Position numbers and translations under genes: made by a program
Assembly: GCF_016123485.1 (NCBI RefSeq)
Contig: NZ_JADCKQ010000021.1
Location: 1 to 40,877 of the forward strand
DNA from: Halocynthiibacter styelae
GTDB lineage: Bacteria > Pseudomonadota > Alphaproteobacteria > Rhodobacterales > Rhodobacteraceae
DNA length: 40,877 bases
Direction of reading: 5' to 3'
Shown here: positions 25,282 through 34,784 of the stretch, one piece after another
Layout of the letters: every line of letters begins with the position of its first letter
How positions within the stretch are numbered: position 1 is the stretch's first letter
The notes under the pieces: model-generated
Databases searched by the model: none
Seen by the model: only the letters and a program-made list of their open reading frames with translations
Told to the model about the DNA's origin: nothing

Positions 25282-25743
25282 ATGCATCACCGCGATTTTC
25301 TATCCATCGGGCAACTGGCCAGCCGCACCGGCCTGGCGGTGTCCGCCATTCGTTATTATGAAGAACAGGGGCTTGTGTTTTCAGAACGAAATGCAGGTGG
25401 TCAACGCCGGTTTCGCCGCGCAGATATCCGGCGTCTCAGCTTTGTGCAGATCGCACAACAGTTTGATTTTTCACTGAAAGATATAGCAGAACAACTGTCC
25501 CGCCTGCCCGAAGGCCGCACTCCAACCAAGGCCGACTGGGCAAAGATTTCACGTCACTTTCGCGCTGACCTGGATGCCCGGATCAGAACCCTCGAAGGGT
25601 TACGCGACAAGCTGGACGGATGTATCGGCTGCGGTTGTCTCAGCTTGAAAAAGTGTCAGCTTTACAACCCGTTAGATAACGCCCGCCACAAAGGTACAGG
25701 CGCGCGTTATCTGGTGGGGGACATGCCCGAAGGCATTGACTGA
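25282..25743 (+). CDS. soxR: Redox-sensing transcriptional activator SoxR
   Basis: 153 residues. A MerR-type winged helix is at the N terminus (IGQLASRTGLAVSAIRYYEE), followed by a dimerisation helix. The [2Fe-2S] motif CIGCGCLSLKKC uses Cys114, 117, 119 and 125, which is diagnostic of SoxR. It activates target promoters when the cluster is oxidised by superoxide or redox-cycling compounds. It is divergent from the VOC gene across a sox box. Its stop is directly adjacent to that of nadE on the other strand. Confidence 0.95.
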   Translation: MHHRDFLSIGQLASRTGLAVSAIRYYEEQGLVFSERNAGGQRRFRRADIRRLSFVQIAQQFDFSLKDIAEQLSRLPEGRTPTKADWAKISRHFRADLDARIRTLEGLRDKLDGCIGCGCLSLKKCQLYNPLDNARHKGTGARYLVGDMPEGID

Positions 25744-27402
25744 TCAGCCGTTATCGCGCCAACGGCTGACAATCGGATAGCGGCGATCCAGCCAGAAAGC
25801 ACTTTGGGTCAGACGCGTGCCTGGGGCCGACTGAAAGCGTTTGTATTCAGAGATATAGATCAGATGTTCAATGCGTTTCACAGTCGCACGATCGTGCCCT
25901 TCGGCCACCAGATCAGCCACGGATTTTTCATCATCCACCAGACCTTCCAGGATCGCATCCAGCACTTCATAAGGCGGCAATGAATCGCTGTCTTTCTGAT
26001 CGTCACGCAGTTCTGCCGACGGCGGCTTGTCGATGATAGACACCGGAATAACCTCACCCGCAGGTGCCGCCATCCAGGGGCGGTGATTGGCGTTGCGCCA
26101 GCGACATGATTCAAACACCCGCACTTTGTACATATCCTTCAGAGGATTGTAACCACCTGACATATCACCATAAATTGTCGCATACCCAACGGCGACCTCC
26201 GACTTATTGCCGGTCGTTAGCAGCATTTCACCAAACTTATTGCTCATGGCCATCAGCAGCAGGCCACGCAGACGGGATTGAATATTTTCCTCGGTCACGT
26301 CTTCATCACGCCCCGTAAACAGCGGCGCAAGCGTGTTGGTAATGGCAGCACGCCCCTCGGCAATCGGCACAAAATCATAGTGACAGCCCAGACGTTCAGC
26401 GATGTCTTTGGCATCATCCAGCGAGCTTTGCGATGTATATTCAGACGGCAACATCACACAGCGCACATTCTCCGGCCCCAGCGCGTCAGCAGCAATGGTC
26501 GCCACAATCGCAGAATCAATCCCACCGGACAGACCAAGCAGAACCTTCTCAAAGCCGGTCTTCCCCATATAATCGCGCAGGCTTTCGACCATGCAACGAT
26601 AGTCCTGTTCCCACTCATCCGGCAAAGCGGCAAGGTCAGATTTGACAGCCCGCCAACCTTCATCCGTGCGTTCCAGTTCAAGATGCGCAATCGCTTCGTC
26701 AAACACCGGCATCTGCAGGGCAACTTCACCGCCGGGGTTCAGCACAAAGGTTCCGCCATCAAACACCTGATCATCCTGACCGCCTACCATGTTAAGATAG
26801 ATTAACGGCAGGCCGGTTTCGGTTACACGCGCCATCATATGGGAATATCGCACGTCCATTTTGTTGCGGAAATACGGCGACCCGTTCGGCACCAGCAGGA
26901 ATTCCGCCCCGGTTTCCGCAAGAGTTTCTGCCACATCTTCGTGCCAGGCGTCTTCGCAGATCGGTGTGCCGATACGGGTGTTGCCGACGGAATAAGGACC
27001 ACCAAGGGGCCCGCTGTCATAGATGCGGACTTCGTCAAAGACGGTTTCATTGGGCAGGTGATGCTTAAGCACCCGCGAAACAATTTTCCCGCCCTTCAGA
27101 ATGAAATAAGCGTTAAACAGCTTTCCATCCTCAACAAACGGCCCGCCAATGCCCAGCGCAGGGCCATCGGCACAATCGGCGGCCAGGGTCTGCACGGCCT
27201 CTACACAGGCCTGCTGGAACGCCGGTTTCATCACCAGATCCTGGGTGTTGTAGCCCGAGATAAACATTTCAGGCAGCGCCACCATATCAGCACCTGCGGC
27301 TTTGCCTTCTGCAAATGCAGCACGCGCCTTATCGGCATTCGCCGCAATCGCACCCACAGTCGGGTTCAGCTGTGCCAGCGTCAGTTTGAAACGATCTGCC
27401 AT
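25744..27402 (-). CDS. nadE: Glutamine-dependent NAD+ synthetase
   Basis: About 552 residues. The N-terminal nitrilase-like glutaminase domain shows Glu in LPEMFISGY, Lys in LKHHLPN and Cys in TPICEDAWHED. The C-terminal synthetase domain has the ATP-binding SGGIDS. It converts deamido-NAD to NAD using glutamine nitrogen. The start is placed at MADRFKLTL with AGGT a few bases upstream. An ATG eleven codons earlier is possible. Confidence 0.94.
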   Translation of the reverse strand: MADRFKLTLAQLNPTVGAIAANADKARAAFAEGKAAGADMVALPEMFISGYNTQDLVMKPAFQQACVEAVQTLAADCADGPALGIGGPFVEDGKLFNAYFILKGGKIVSRVLKHHLPNETVFDEVRIYDSGPLGGPYSVGNTRIGTPICEDAWHEDVAETLAETGAEFLLVPNGSPYFRNKMDVRYSHMMARVTETGLPLIYLNMVGGQDDQVFDGGTFVLNPGGEVALQMPVFDEAIAHLELERTDEGWRAVKSDLAALPDEWEQDYRCMVESLRDYMGKTGFEKVLLGLSGGIDSAIVATIAADALGPENVRCVMLPSEYTSQSSLDDAKDIAERLGCHYDFVPIAEGRAAITNTLAPLFTGRDEDVTEENIQSRLRGLLLMAMSNKFGEMLLTTGNKSEVAVGYATIYGDMSGGYNPLKDMYKVRVFESCRWRNANHRPWMAAPAGEVIPVSIIDKPPSAELRDDQKDSDSLPPYEVLDAILEGLVDDEKSVADLVAEGHDRATVKRIEHLIYISEYKRFQSAPGTRLTQSAFWLDRRYPIVSRWRDNG

Positions 27403-27514
27403 ATCTACCTGCCTGAATCTCTGGTTCTCTGCCACTTCTTAACAGAGAATGCGCCGGGATAAACCACCCTCGCAGAAATCTTGTGCTTCTGTTTGCAAGC
27501 TTTGGGAATTAACA

Positions 27515-27543
27515 TTGTCACCCGGGCGGACGGGGGCTAGTCT
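27515..27543 (+). promoter_or_regulatory. Predicted promoter of the MORN gene
   Basis: TTGTCA (27515-27520), a 17-base spacer and TAGTCT (27538-27543), about 54 bases before the ATG in the divergent nadE/MORN gap. The -35 matches consensus at five of six positions; the -10 is weaker. Confidence 0.35.
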
Positions 27544-27597
27544 GCGCACAACCTGTGGCTTTGCCGCGCAATTTCATTGCCTCAACCGGAGCGCTCT

Positions 27598-29121
27598 ATG
27601 CCTTTCGTGACACCCCCTGTGACCCGTCATTTCTTCCGTTTGTGCCTGTTTTCATTTGTCTCTGCCGGCTTCACCGGTTCTGCCCTGCCCGTTTTCGCAC
27701 AAGAAACTGCGGTGGATGAAGCCCCTGCTGCAACAGTGGAAGTTCTGCGTCAGGAAGATCTGTACGGCGGCGTCTATGAAGGGGATATTCTGGACGGCAA
27801 ACGTCATGGCAATGGCAGCTATGATTTGCCGTCCGGGTTTCATTACAGTGGTCAGTGGAATGAAGGCGCGATCACCGGACAGGGCAATATGACATTTGCG
27901 GATGGATCCACCTACGCCGGGGAATTCACCGATGGTGTGGCCGATGGGTTTGGCAAGCTGACCCTGCCCGATGGCAGCGTCTTTGAAGGGGATTGGCAAC
28001 AGGGCGAGTTCACCGGAAATGGCATTGCGATTTATGCCAATGGCATTGTCTATGAGGGCGGATTTGATCATGCCCGCCACCATGGCGTGGGCACGCTGCG
28101 CAATCCGAACGGGTTTACCTATCAAGGCGAATGGGTCGAAGCCCGCCGTGAAGGCGAAGGGCGTGTGACCTATCCGGACGGATCACGCTATGAAGGCTTC
28201 TTCCTGAACAATCAGCGCCATGGGGCTGGCGAGTTCACATCTGCCGACGGGCTGCATTACGCAGGAACCTGGGAGAACCATCAGATGCATGGAGAAGGCC
28301 GGCTGACCTATCAGAATGGCGATGTGTTTGAGGGCGGCTTTGTCAATGGCCGCCGCGCGGGCGCAGCTGTGATGACCACAGCAAGTGGCGAAACGTATGA
28401 GGGTGGCTATCTGAATGATGCGCGCCACGGTCAGGGCAAACTGACCCTGAATGACGGTTATATCTATGAGGGAGCATGGTCTGAAGGCAAAATCATGGGC
28501 GAAGGTCAGGTGACTTACCCCGATGGGTCCATCTACCGTGGAATGCTTGCAGATGGTGTTGCCCATGGCACGGGGCGTATCGAATATCCCGGCGGTGGCA
28601 GCTATGAAGGCGCATGGAAGAACGGGCTGATCGATGGCGATGGCACCGCCAGTTACAACAGCGGCGCAACTTACACCGGCGGTTTCCGCGAAGGTCGCCC
28701 ACATGGGCAAGGGCAGCTTATTGTGCCGGAACAATTCACTTATGACGGCAGCTGGATCGCCGGGCATCGCGAAGGACCAGGCGTCACACGTTTTGCCAGC
28801 GGTGCAATTTACACCGGCGAACACAGCAAAGATCAGCCAGACGGGCATGGCGAACTCGATGTGCCGGATGGCATTCGCTATGTTGGCCAGTGGTCAGCGG
28901 GTGACATCACAGGCGAAGGTGTGATGACCTATGCCAGCGGTGATGTTTACGAAGGTGCCCTGATATCTGGCAAACGCCATGGCCAGGGCGTACTGCGCTA
29001 CGCCAGTGGCGAAGTGTCCGAAGGGATCTGGGAACATGACGCCCTGCCGGTTGAAAGTGAAACGACAACCTCAGGCACCACCGAAACACCAGATACTGAA
29101 ACAGAGACCTCCGGGAACTGA
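27598..29121 (+). CDS. Exported MORN-repeat protein (18 repeats)
   Basis: 507 residues. A signal peptide ends near PVFA. After a short linker come 18 consecutive MORN units, each exactly 23 residues (pattern YEGxWxxGxxHGxGxxxYxDGxx), plus a partial nineteenth. A Thr/Glu/Ser-rich tail ends the protein. MORN repeats form an elongated beta-hairpin solenoid used for protein or lipid contacts. No catalytic domain is visible, so it is probably a periplasmic or cell-envelope scaffold. The start ATG has GGAG 7 bases upstream; an in-frame TTG at 27577 is rejected. It is monocistronic. Confidence 0.88.
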   Translation: MPFVTPPVTRHFFRLCLFSFVSAGFTGSALPVFAQETAVDEAPAATVEVLRQEDLYGGVYEGDILDGKRHGNGSYDLPSGFHYSGQWNEGAITGQGNMTFADGSTYAGEFTDGVADGFGKLTLPDGSVFEGDWQQGEFTGNGIAIYANGIVYEGGFDHARHHGVGTLRNPNGFTYQGEWVEARREGEGRVTYPDGSRYEGFFLNNQRHGAGEFTSADGLHYAGTWENHQMHGEGRLTYQNGDVFEGGFVNGRRAGAAVMTTASGETYEGGYLNDARHGQGKLTLNDGYIYEGAWSEGKIMGEGQVTYPDGSIYRGMLADGVAHGTGRIEYPGGGSYEGAWKNGLIDGDGTASYNSGATYTGGFREGRPHGQGQLIVPEQFTYDGSWIAGHREGPGVTRFASGAIYTGEHSKDQPDGHGELDVPDGIRYVGQWSAGDITGEGVMTYASGDVYEGALISGKRHGQGVLRYASGEVSEGIWEHDALPVESETTTSGTTETPDTETETSGN

Positions 29122-29132
29122 TTTCCGGGCCG

Positions 29133-29160
29133 CCTGTGAAAATTTCCGGATTTTCGCAGG
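29133..29160 (+). terminator. 11-bp hairpin after the MORN gene
   Basis: CCTGTGAAAAT / ATTTTCGCAGG with a 6-base loop (one G-T pair), 12 bases past the MORN stop. CTTTTC follows 4 bases after the stem. It probably terminates the MORN transcript and separates it from the leuA promoter. Confidence 0.5.
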
Positions 29161-29167
29161 AAGGCTC

Positions 29168-29195
29168 TTTTCAAATCGAAATCCCGGGTTATGAT
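29168..29195 (+). promoter_or_regulatory. Predicted leuA leader promoter
   Basis: The -10 box TATGAT (29190-29195, five of six consensus positions) follows TTTTCA (29168-29173) after 16 bases. Transcription would begin near 29201-29203, on or just before the ATG of the leader peptide, giving a leaderless message. Confidence 0.5.
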
Positions 29196-29202
29196 CGCGC
29201 CC

Positions 29203-29295
29203 ATGATGACCAAAGCACATACCGCCCAACTGAACTGCGCCTCCGCGCAGCCTGTTCGCGCGCTATCTGCTCTTCTTCTCCTTACTCGCCTCTGA
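29203..29295 (+). CDS. Putative leucine leader peptide for leuA
   Basis: A 30-codon open frame (29 from the second ATG) beginning MMTKAHTAQLN and ending ALSALLLLTRL. Six of the last eleven residues are leucine, four in a row (29272-29283), before the TGA at 29293-29295. It lies directly upstream of leuA, the first enzyme of leucine synthesis, and its stop falls inside the left arm of an attenuator stem. No Shine-Dalgarno site is seen, which fits a leaderless start. An ATG four codons earlier (29191) lies inside the -10 box. Leader-peptide attenuation of amino-acid operons is well known; this instance is inferred from sequence. Confidence 0.7.
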   Translation: MMTKAHTAQLNCASAQPVRALSALLLLTRL

Positions 29296-29340
29296 GCGTG
29301 CCTTTCGGCGCGACCGCTCAGGGGGTATATCGCGCCGGAA
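29289..29340 (+). promoter_or_regulatory. Alternative hairpins of the leuA attenuator
   Basis: Stem A pairs 29289-29298 (CCTCTGAGCG) with 29315-29324 (CGCTCAGGGG), 10 bp with one wobble. Stem B pairs 29303-29312 (TTTCGGCGCG) with 29331-29340 (CGCGCCGGAA), 10 bp with one wobble. The left arm of B lies in the loop of A, so they cannot both form simply. A ribosome reaching the leader stop would block A and allow B. No T tract follows B, so control may be translational or Rho-dependent. A third stem, CTGCGC/GCGCAG (29235-29250), may be a pause hairpin. Confidence 0.6.
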
Positions 29341-29407
29341 TATGAGAGAAGAAAACGATTCCCCCGCCATCCAAAATTTCACTGGCGAAGACATGAAAGA
29401 TGATCCG

Positions 29408-30997
29408 ATGACCAACGCATCTGACACCGCATCCCAGCAGGACCGCGTCGTAATTTTTGACACCACCCTGCGCGACGGCGAACAAAGCCCCGGCGCAACC
29501 ATGACCCATGATGAGAAGCTTGAGATTGCAGAGATGCTCGATGATATGGGCGTGGATATTATCGAAGCCGGTTTCCCGATTGCGTCTGAAGGCGACTTCA
29601 AGGCGGTTTCCGAGATTGCTGAACGCTCAAAGAATTCTGTGATCTGTGGCCTGTCCCGCGCGAATTTCAAAGACATTGACCGCTGCTTTGAAGCCGTGAA
29701 ACACGCAGCCCAGCCACGCATTCACACCTTTATCGGCACGTCCCCCCTGCACCGTGAAATCCCGGGCCTGTCCATGGATGAAATGGCGGATAAGATCCAT
29801 GAAACCGTGTCCCATGCGCGCAACCTCTGTGACAATGTGCAATGGTCCCCGATGGATGCGACCCGCACAGAGGAAGACTATCTGTGTCGTGTGATCGAAA
29901 TCGCAATCAAAGCCGGTGCGACCACAATTAACATCCCGGATACAGTGGGTTACACCGCACCACGTGAAAGTGCCGAGCTGATTAAAATGCTGCTGGAGCG
30001 TGTGCCAGGTGCAGATGAAATCGTCTTTGCAACCCATTGTCATAACGACCTGGGCATGGCGACGGCGAACTCTCTGGCCGCTGTTGAGGCCGGTGCGCGT
30101 CAGATTGAATGTACCATCAACGGTCTGGGCGAACGTGCGGGCAACACGGCCCTGGAAGAAGTCGTCATGGCACTGAAAGTGCGCAATGACATTATGCCAT
30201 TTACCACTGGTATCGACTCCCGCCGTCTGATGCAGATTTCCCGCCGTGTGGCGACTGTGTCCGGCTTCCCGGTGCAATATAACAAAGCGATTGTTGGCAA
30301 AAACGCCTTTGCCCATGAAAGCGGCATTCACCAGGACGGCATGCTGAAGAACGCTGAGACCTTTGAAATCATGCGTCCTGAAGATGTGGGCCTGTCCGGG
30401 ACCTCCCTGCCGCTTGGCAAGCATTCCGGTCGTGCGGCGCTGCGTGCAAAGCTGGCTGAACTTGGTTTTGATGTGGGTGACAACCAGCTGAAAGACGTGT
30501 TCGTGCGGTTTAAGGCCCTGGCGGACCGCAAGAAAGAAGTACACGATGATGATGTTCTGGCCCTGATGCGGGACAGCGCATCTGAGGCGGAACATGAGGC
30601 CATTCAGGTGAAGTTCCTGCGTGTGATCTGTGGCACAGAAGCCCCACAATCCGCCGATCTGACCCTGACAGTGGATGGTGTGGATCAGCAAACCACGGCC
30701 ACCGGTGATGGCCCTGTTGATGCCGTGTTCAACGCTGTTAAAGCGATCTTCCCGCATGATGTAAACCTGCAACTTTATCAAGTGCATGCGGTGACAGAGG
30801 GCACGGATGCCCAGGCAACTGTGTCTGTACGTCTGGAAGAAGAAGGGCGTATTGCCACGGGTCAGGCTGCAGATACGGATACGGTTGTGGCGTCTGCCAA
30901 AGCCTATGTGAACGCGCTGAACCGCCTGATTGTACGTCGTGAAAAAGGCGCGCCGGGTGAGGATGTGAAAACCATCTCGATGACCGACAGCGTGTAA
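29408..30997 (+). CDS. leuA: 2-isopropylmalate synthase
   Basis: About 529 residues. The N-terminal TIM barrel begins with DTTLRDGEQSPGATM, and metal ligands are in THCHNDLGMA. The C-terminal LeuA allosteric domain, which binds leucine, covers roughly the last 130 residues. It condenses acetyl-CoA with 2-oxoisovalerate. The start at 29408 gives a usual N terminus and length. ATGs at 29342 (directly after stem B) and 29393 are in frame; ribosome sites are weak for all three, so the start is uncertain. It is followed by an intrinsic terminator. Confidence 0.92.
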   Translation: MTNASDTASQQDRVVIFDTTLRDGEQSPGATMTHDEKLEIAEMLDDMGVDIIEAGFPIASEGDFKAVSEIAERSKNSVICGLSRANFKDIDRCFEAVKHAAQPRIHTFIGTSPLHREIPGLSMDEMADKIHETVSHARNLCDNVQWSPMDATRTEEDYLCRVIEIAIKAGATTINIPDTVGYTAPRESAELIKMLLERVPGADEIVFATHCHNDLGMATANSLAAVEAGARQIECTINGLGERAGNTALEEVVMALKVRNDIMPFTTGIDSRRLMQISRRVATVSGFPVQYNKAIVGKNAFAHESGIHQDGMLKNAETFEIMRPEDVGLSGTSLPLGKHSGRAALRAKLAELGFDVGDNQLKDVFVRFKALADRKKEVHDDDVLALMRDSASEAEHEAIQVKFLRVICGTEAPQSADLTLTVDGVDQQTTATGDGPVDAVFNAVKAIFPHDVNLQLYQVHAVTEGTDAQATVSVRLEEEGRIATGQAADTDTVVASAKAYVNALNRLIVRREKGAPGEDVKTISMTDSV

Positions 30998-31002
30998 AGA
31001 CA

Positions 31003-31033
31003 AAACGCCGCCCTCTGAGGCGGCGTTTCTTTT
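31003..31033 (+). terminator. Intrinsic terminator of leuA
   Basis: A perfect 10-bp stem AAACGCCGCC / GGCGGCGTTT with a 6-base loop, followed by CTTTT, 5 bases past the leuA stop. The opposing DUF2141 gene ends 39 bases further. Confidence 0.85.
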
Positions 31034-31071
31034 GGCGGGCCCGGAAACTTCGAAAGAAAACGATCTCCCGC

Positions 31072-31566
31072 TTATGGCAACCAATAGCGCACAGACAGGT
31101 CATGCGTGCCGGGGGCGATGGCAGAATATTCGAACACGGGCTCACCATAGGCTTCGTTCGTGCCTGACACGGCGTAACCTTCTGATGGCAATTCACCTTC
31201 AAAGTTCAACTCATAATCGCCATTTTCATCATGCAGCACGAAGAACGCATAATAGCCCTCTGTCAGGTCCGGGAAATCCACACGCAGAGGAACAGCATCC
31301 GCCGGGATTTCCAGATAGCCACTGGCAGCTTTATAATCGAGCGCATCAAAAGCTTCCTGATGCTCGAAGGCCATGATCAGCAATTTGCCCTGATCAGATC
31401 GCGTGTCATGGATGTTGATCTGATAACCTGAAACGTTCTCCGTGTCGGTGGTGGATGCATTGGCTTCAGGCACCACATACCGCAGACCTGAGGCAATATA
31501 AGCCCCCCCGATGGTCAGGGCGATTGTTACAGCAGCGGCGGACAGGCGCATAGCGTTGGAAGGCAT
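31072..31566 (-). CDS. DUF2141 domain-containing exported protein
   Basis: 164 residues. An N-terminal hydrophobic segment (about residues 7-28) acts as a signal or anchor. The remainder matches the DUF2141 pattern, with FFVLHDENGDYELN and PSEGYAVSGT. The function is unknown; the fold is expected to be a beta-sandwich outside the cytoplasm. AGGAG lies 8 bases before the ATG. The start overlaps the stop of the sterol-desaturase gene by one base (TAATG), so the two are co-translated and may work together at the envelope. Confidence 0.8.
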   Translation of the reverse strand: MPSNAMRLSAAAVTIALTIGGAYIASGLRYVVPEANASTTDTENVSGYQINIHDTRSDQGKLLIMAFEHQEAFDALDYKAASGYLEIPADAVPLRVDFPDLTEGYYAFFVLHDENGDYELNFEGELPSEGYAVSGTNEAYGEPVFEYSAIAPGTHDLSVRYWLP

Positions 31567-32474
31567 TACTTTTCTCCTTCTGATGTGGGCTGGGCAGGTT
31601 TCTTTTTGGGCTTCCAGCCAGGCGGGCCAAAGAGGTGGCCAAGTTTGTTGTATAGCCCATCTGCTTTCGCAACCTCAGCGCCAAGGCGTGTGAACCCATG
31701 GAAGAAGGCAACAAAGGGGTTGATCGAATTGATCGGTCGGGTAAGGCCGTACTTCACGTCTTCGATCTCTTCTTCAAAGGTTCCGAACATACGATCCCAG
31801 ATGATGAAGATGCCAGCGTAATTCTTATCCAGATATTTCCGATTTGAACCGTGGTGTACCCGGTGGTGGCTTGGGGTGTTGAAAAGCAGTTCAATCGGCT
31901 TCCAGAGCTTGCCGATCACCTCGGTATGCAGGGCCGTCTGGAACAATTGCACCAATAGTTCGCAGACCAGAACCAGCAGCGGATCAAAGCCGAGAAGCAC
32001 CAGCGGCAGGTGAAAAAACAGCGGCCAGAACCCGTCCAACGGGCCGTGACGATAGGCGACGGAAATATTGAAGAACGGCGAGGAATGGTGCACCGAATGG
32101 GTCGCCCAGAGGAAGTTGATCCGGTGCAGAATGCGATGTTCCCAGTAGTATGCCAGATCAGCAAGGATCAGACAAATCACCAGTGTCAGAAGGTTGGTCT
32201 GGATACCGAACACGGCGAACTCTGCCGCAAAGAAATAGGCCGCAGCGTAAAGCGTTGCAAAGAGCAGCGTTGTTGTGATCAGAAAAAAGGCGAGCGTGAT
32301 ATAGTTGGTGACTGTGTCACCCGCCATATGCTTCGACAGTTTCCCCCGAAGCGCATAAAGCGCAAGTTCAAACACCAGAAAGGCGATTGCGAAGACGAAA
32401 AACCAGTCGCCGATGAATTTTTCCCAGATCTCCAGTTGGAAGCCAGGAATGGGTTTAAGAAGAAAATCAGGCAT
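31566..32474 (-). CDS. Sterol desaturase / fatty acid hydroxylase superfamily protein
   Basis: About 302 residues with four or more transmembrane segments. The three His clusters of the di-iron hydroxylases are visible as HRILH, HSVHH and HHRVHHG. Family members hydroxylate or desaturate lipids or sterol-like compounds in the membrane. The true substrate is unknown. The start at 32474 has AAAGGG 6 bases upstream. The upstream in-frame ATG at 32627 gives a non-homologous extension and is rejected. The C-terminal tail is Lys/Pro-rich. Confidence 0.88.
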   Translation of the reverse strand: MPDFLLKPIPGFQLEIWEKFIGDWFFVFAIAFLVFELALYALRGKLSKHMAGDTVTNYITLAFFLITTTLLFATLYAAAYFFAAEFAVFGIQTNLLTLVICLILADLAYYWEHRILHRINFLWATHSVHHSSPFFNISVAYRHGPLDGFWPLFFHLPLVLLGFDPLLVLVCELLVQLFQTALHTEVIGKLWKPIELLFNTPSHHRVHHGSNRKYLDKNYAGIFIIWDRMFGTFEEEIEDVKYGLTRPINSINPFVAFFHGFTRLGAEVAKADGLYNKLGHLFGPPGWKPKKKPAQPTSEGEK

Positions 32475-33792
<1,318 letters not shown>

Positions 33793-33851
33793 TCTGTACA
33801 AGGCCCACTGCCTCATCCGACCAGCACTGACACCAGAACCAGGAGAGCGCC

Positions 33852-34784
33852 GTGGCCCGTGACCGCGCCCAGACTGAAACCTATGGCCGCCCGATCCGGC
33901 GAATGCTGGTGGGTATCCTGGTTGTCTTTATGCTTGCGATTTTCCTGATCTGGCGCATCGACAGCCCCCGTGTGGAACGTTTGCGCGCCCAGATCACGGA
34001 TGTGATCTTGCCAAACATGGACTGGGCCATGGCGCCGGTGACCGGGATCAGTGAAATGATCGCGAATTTCCAGAGTTATCAGCGCCTGTATGAGCAAAAT
34101 CAGGAGCTGCGCAGCGAACTCCAGGAAATGCGCGTCTGGCAGGAAGCCGCCCTGCAGCTTGACCAACGCAATGCCCGCCTGCTGGATCTGAACAAGGTCC
34201 GCCTTGATCCGCAACTGACCTGGGTGACCGGTGTTGTCACCGCAGACAGCGGGTCGCCTTTCCATCAGTCTGTTCTGTTGAATGTTGGCGAACGGGACGG
34301 GATTACCGATGGCTGGGCCGCGATGGACGGGCTGGGCCTTGTCGGGCGAATTTCTGGTGTGGGCAACCGGTCTTCACGCGTGCTGCTTCTGACTGATTCA
34401 AACAGCCGTATTCCGATCACCATCCTGCCATCTGGTCAGCGCGCGCTTCTTGCGGGGGATAACACGCCCGCCCCGGCAATTGAGCTTCTGGATAAACCTG
34501 ATCTTGTGCGCCCCGGCGACCGGGTTGTGTCATCAGGCGACGGCGGTGTGTTTCCGGCGGATCTTCTGATTGGTCAGATTACGGAATCCCCCGGTGGGCG
34601 TCTGCGGGTTCTGCTGGCTGCGGATTATGAACGGCTGGAATTCCTGCGTGTGATCCGCCTGCATGAGGCCCCAGCCCTGACAGATCCCGGCGGACTTGTT
34701 GTAACATCTGATCCGACAACAGACAACGCAATACAGGAAGAAACCGACGACACAGCAGCCACCACCGGGGATGACAATGGTTGA
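33852..34784 (+). CDS. mreC: Rod shape-determining protein MreC
   Basis: 310 residues. It has a cytoplasmic tail, one transmembrane helix (about residues 18-36), a coiled-coil segment (QNQELRSELQEMRVWQ) and the periplasmic beta domain with VLLNVGERDGI. It starts with GTG, supported by AGGAGAG. The C terminus is acidic and Thr-rich. It links MreB to PBP2. It overlaps mreD. Confidence 0.93.
   Translation: MARDRAQTETYGRPIRRMLVGILVVFMLAIFLIWRIDSPRVERLRAQITDVILPNMDWAMAPVTGISEMIANFQSYQRLYEQNQELRSELQEMRVWQEAALQLDQRNARLLDLNKVRLDPQLTWVTGVVTADSGSPFHQSVLLNVGERDGITDGWAAMDGLGLVGRISGVGNRSSRVLLLTDSNSRIPITILPSGQRALLAGDNTPAPAIELLDKPDLVRPGDRVVSSGDGGVFPADLLIGQITESPGGRLRVLLAADYERLEFLRVIRLHEAPALTDPGGLVVTSDPTTDNAIQEETDDTAATTGDDNG

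Noticed and set aside
27750-29040. Tandem DNA repeat in the MORN gene
   Set aside because: The repetition is at protein level; the DNA units have diverged and do not form an exact tandem array.
29627-31084. A 485-codon open frame on the minus strand opposite leuA
   Set aside because: It is the antisense reading of a well-conserved leuA, with His/Cys/Gln-rich composition typical of shadow frames and no recognisable domain.
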